A DNA stretch of 32,258 bases from Syntrophaceae bacterium UBA6252 (GTDB lineage Bacteria > Desulfobacterota > Syntrophia > Syntrophales > UBA6807): positions 1 through 32,258 of the forward strand of contig DJVQ01000068.1 in NCBI GenBank assembly GCA_002441265.1, given 5' to 3'. Positions 31,870 to 32,258 of the stretch are shown in pieces. The notes below the pieces were generated by a model. The model was given only the letters and a program-made list of their open reading frames with translations, had not been told where the DNA came from and did no database searches. How positions within the stretch are numbered: position 1 is the first letter of the stretch; every line of letters starts with the position of its first letter. Position numbers and translations under genes: made by a program.

Positions 31870-31898
31870 TTGACAGTGCCCGGCTCGTCCGTCATATT
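31870..31898 (+). promoter_or_regulatory. Sigma-70 promoter of the ABM-domain gene
   Basis: TTGACA (31870-31875) and CATATT (31893-31898) are separated by 17 bases. The -35 box is perfect and the -10 box matches four of six. Transcription would begin near 31905, about 25 bases before the start codon, so this gene is probably not part of the thiamine operon. Confidence 0.6.
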
Positions 31899-31929
31899 GA
31901 TCCGGAAAAAGCATTCCAGGGAGGTTCCC

Positions 31930-32238
31930 ATGGTATTCGTCATTGCCACGGTCGAGGTGGTTCAGGGAAAACGGAACGACTACCTCGAGGAAATCAGGAA
32001 GGTGGTCCCGAAGGTCCGTCAGGAGAAAGGGTGCATCGAGTACGTTCCCGTCGTCGATCTCCCCGCCGGGTTTTCCGCCCAGGACCCCGTCCGGGAGGAA
32101 CGGGTGACGATCCTGGAAAGGTGGGAGAGCATCGAGGCGCTGAAGGCCCACATGGAAGCCCCCCACATGAAGGAATATCGGGAGGGGGCGAAGAAATACA
32201 TCGTTTCCGTGAAGATCCAGATCTTGACGGCTCCGTAA
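31930..32238 (+). CDS. Antibiotic biosynthesis monooxygenase (ABM) domain protein
   Basis: A 102-residue protein of the dimeric alpha/beta-barrel ABM family, similar in layout to YgiN and LsrG. The N-terminal strand FVIATVEVVQGKRNDYLEE leads to a helix, then VRQEKGCIEYVPVVD, a strand with VTILERWESIEALKAHMEA and HMKEYREGAKKYI. Members act as quinol monooxygenases, isomerases or heme-related enzymes; the substrate is unknown. The ATG follows GGGAGG with 7-base spacing and its own promoter lies just upstream. The last codons (ILTAP and the TAA) are encoded by a dispersed repeat that begins at 32224, so the C-terminus may have been altered by insertion. Confidence 0.85.
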   Translation: MVFVIATVEVVQGKRNDYLEEIRKVVPKVRQEKGCIEYVPVVDLPAGFSAQDPVREERVTILERWESIEALKAHMEAPHMKEYREGAKKYIVSVKIQILTAP

Positions 32239-32258
32239 AAAGCCCATATGCTGTGTTG
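32224..32258 (-). repeat. Dispersed palindromic repeat, copy D (cut by window end)
   Basis: The sequence starts TTGACGGCTCCGTAAAAAG, continues CCCATATGCTGTGTTG and runs off the window. It is the reverse complement of the right end of copies A and B (for example 81-113). Its orientation is opposite to copy A at the other end of the window. Confidence 0.8.

Noticed and set aside
1..32258. Genes for a type III secretion apparatus, transposases, tRNAs or rRNAs.
   Set aside because: None could be recognised on either strand, so the effector interpretation rests on the chaperone and operon structure alone.

Overview
The window looks like a GC-rich chromosomal piece from an anaerobic or microaerophilic Desulfobacterota-type bacterium (the former Deltaproteobacteria, possibly near Syntrophales). 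This assignment is an inference. It rests on gene content (sulfide-type Thi4, ThiD-ThiN fusion, short ThiC, IPTL-CTERM exoprotein, sigma-54 control, tandem Hsp20 genes) and on a dispersed palindromic repeat of a kind I associate with that group. No rRNA, tRNA, CRISPR array or recognisable transposase gene was seen. Both window ends lie inside copies of the same repeat, in opposite orientation, as expected for a contig broken at repeats.

Layout. (1) 112-3979, minus: a three-gene operon with a CesT-type type III secretion chaperone between two large unrecognised proteins, behind a well-spaced sigma-54 promoter. The best reading is a chaperone with two candidate secreted effectors; no secretion apparatus genes are in the window. 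(2) 4536-12270, minus: three exported proteins. One is a 1244-residue kelch/InlB-like/six-TIG protein with an IPTL-CTERM tail, one a PQQ-type beta-propeller, and one a four-TIG protein. The last two share nearly the same signal peptide and C-terminal domain, so the block grew by duplication. (3) 12832-14121, plus: a sigma-54 activator without a receiver domain and with a changed GAFTGA loop. (4) 14336-15921, minus: amtB then glnK behind a second sigma-54 promoter; the PII protein lacks the uridylylation tyrosine. (5) 16284-17685, minus: three tandem Hsp20 chaperones with promoter and intrinsic terminator. (6) 18004-21025, minus: an envelope-stress type two-component system followed by a Spy/CpxP-like protein and a small periplasmic protein. 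(7) 21183-23849, plus: a TIM-barrel isomerase-like protein and two Dpp/Opp-type permeases, ending just before a complete repeat copy. (8) 24157-25119, plus: a 54-residue protein and TatD. (9) 25116-31818, plus: a TPP-riboswitch-controlled thiamine operon (thiamine pyrophosphokinase, ThiD-ThiN, Thi4, ThiC, ThiM, ThiE, HAD-like protein). (10) 31930-32238, plus: an ABM-domain monooxygenase whose last codons lie in the terminal repeat.

How the parts work together. The thiamine operon covers the pyrimidine branch (ThiC, ThiD), the thiazole branch (Thi4), salvage (ThiM) and coupling (ThiE plus a ThiN domain). It has a pyrophosphokinase for thiamine and no ThiL in the window, so a phosphatase step from thiamine phosphate to thiamine is implied; the HAD-like protein at the operon end is the obvious candidate, with a caveat about its active site. 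The most promising under-described system is the sigma-54-driven chaperone/effector operon at the left end.
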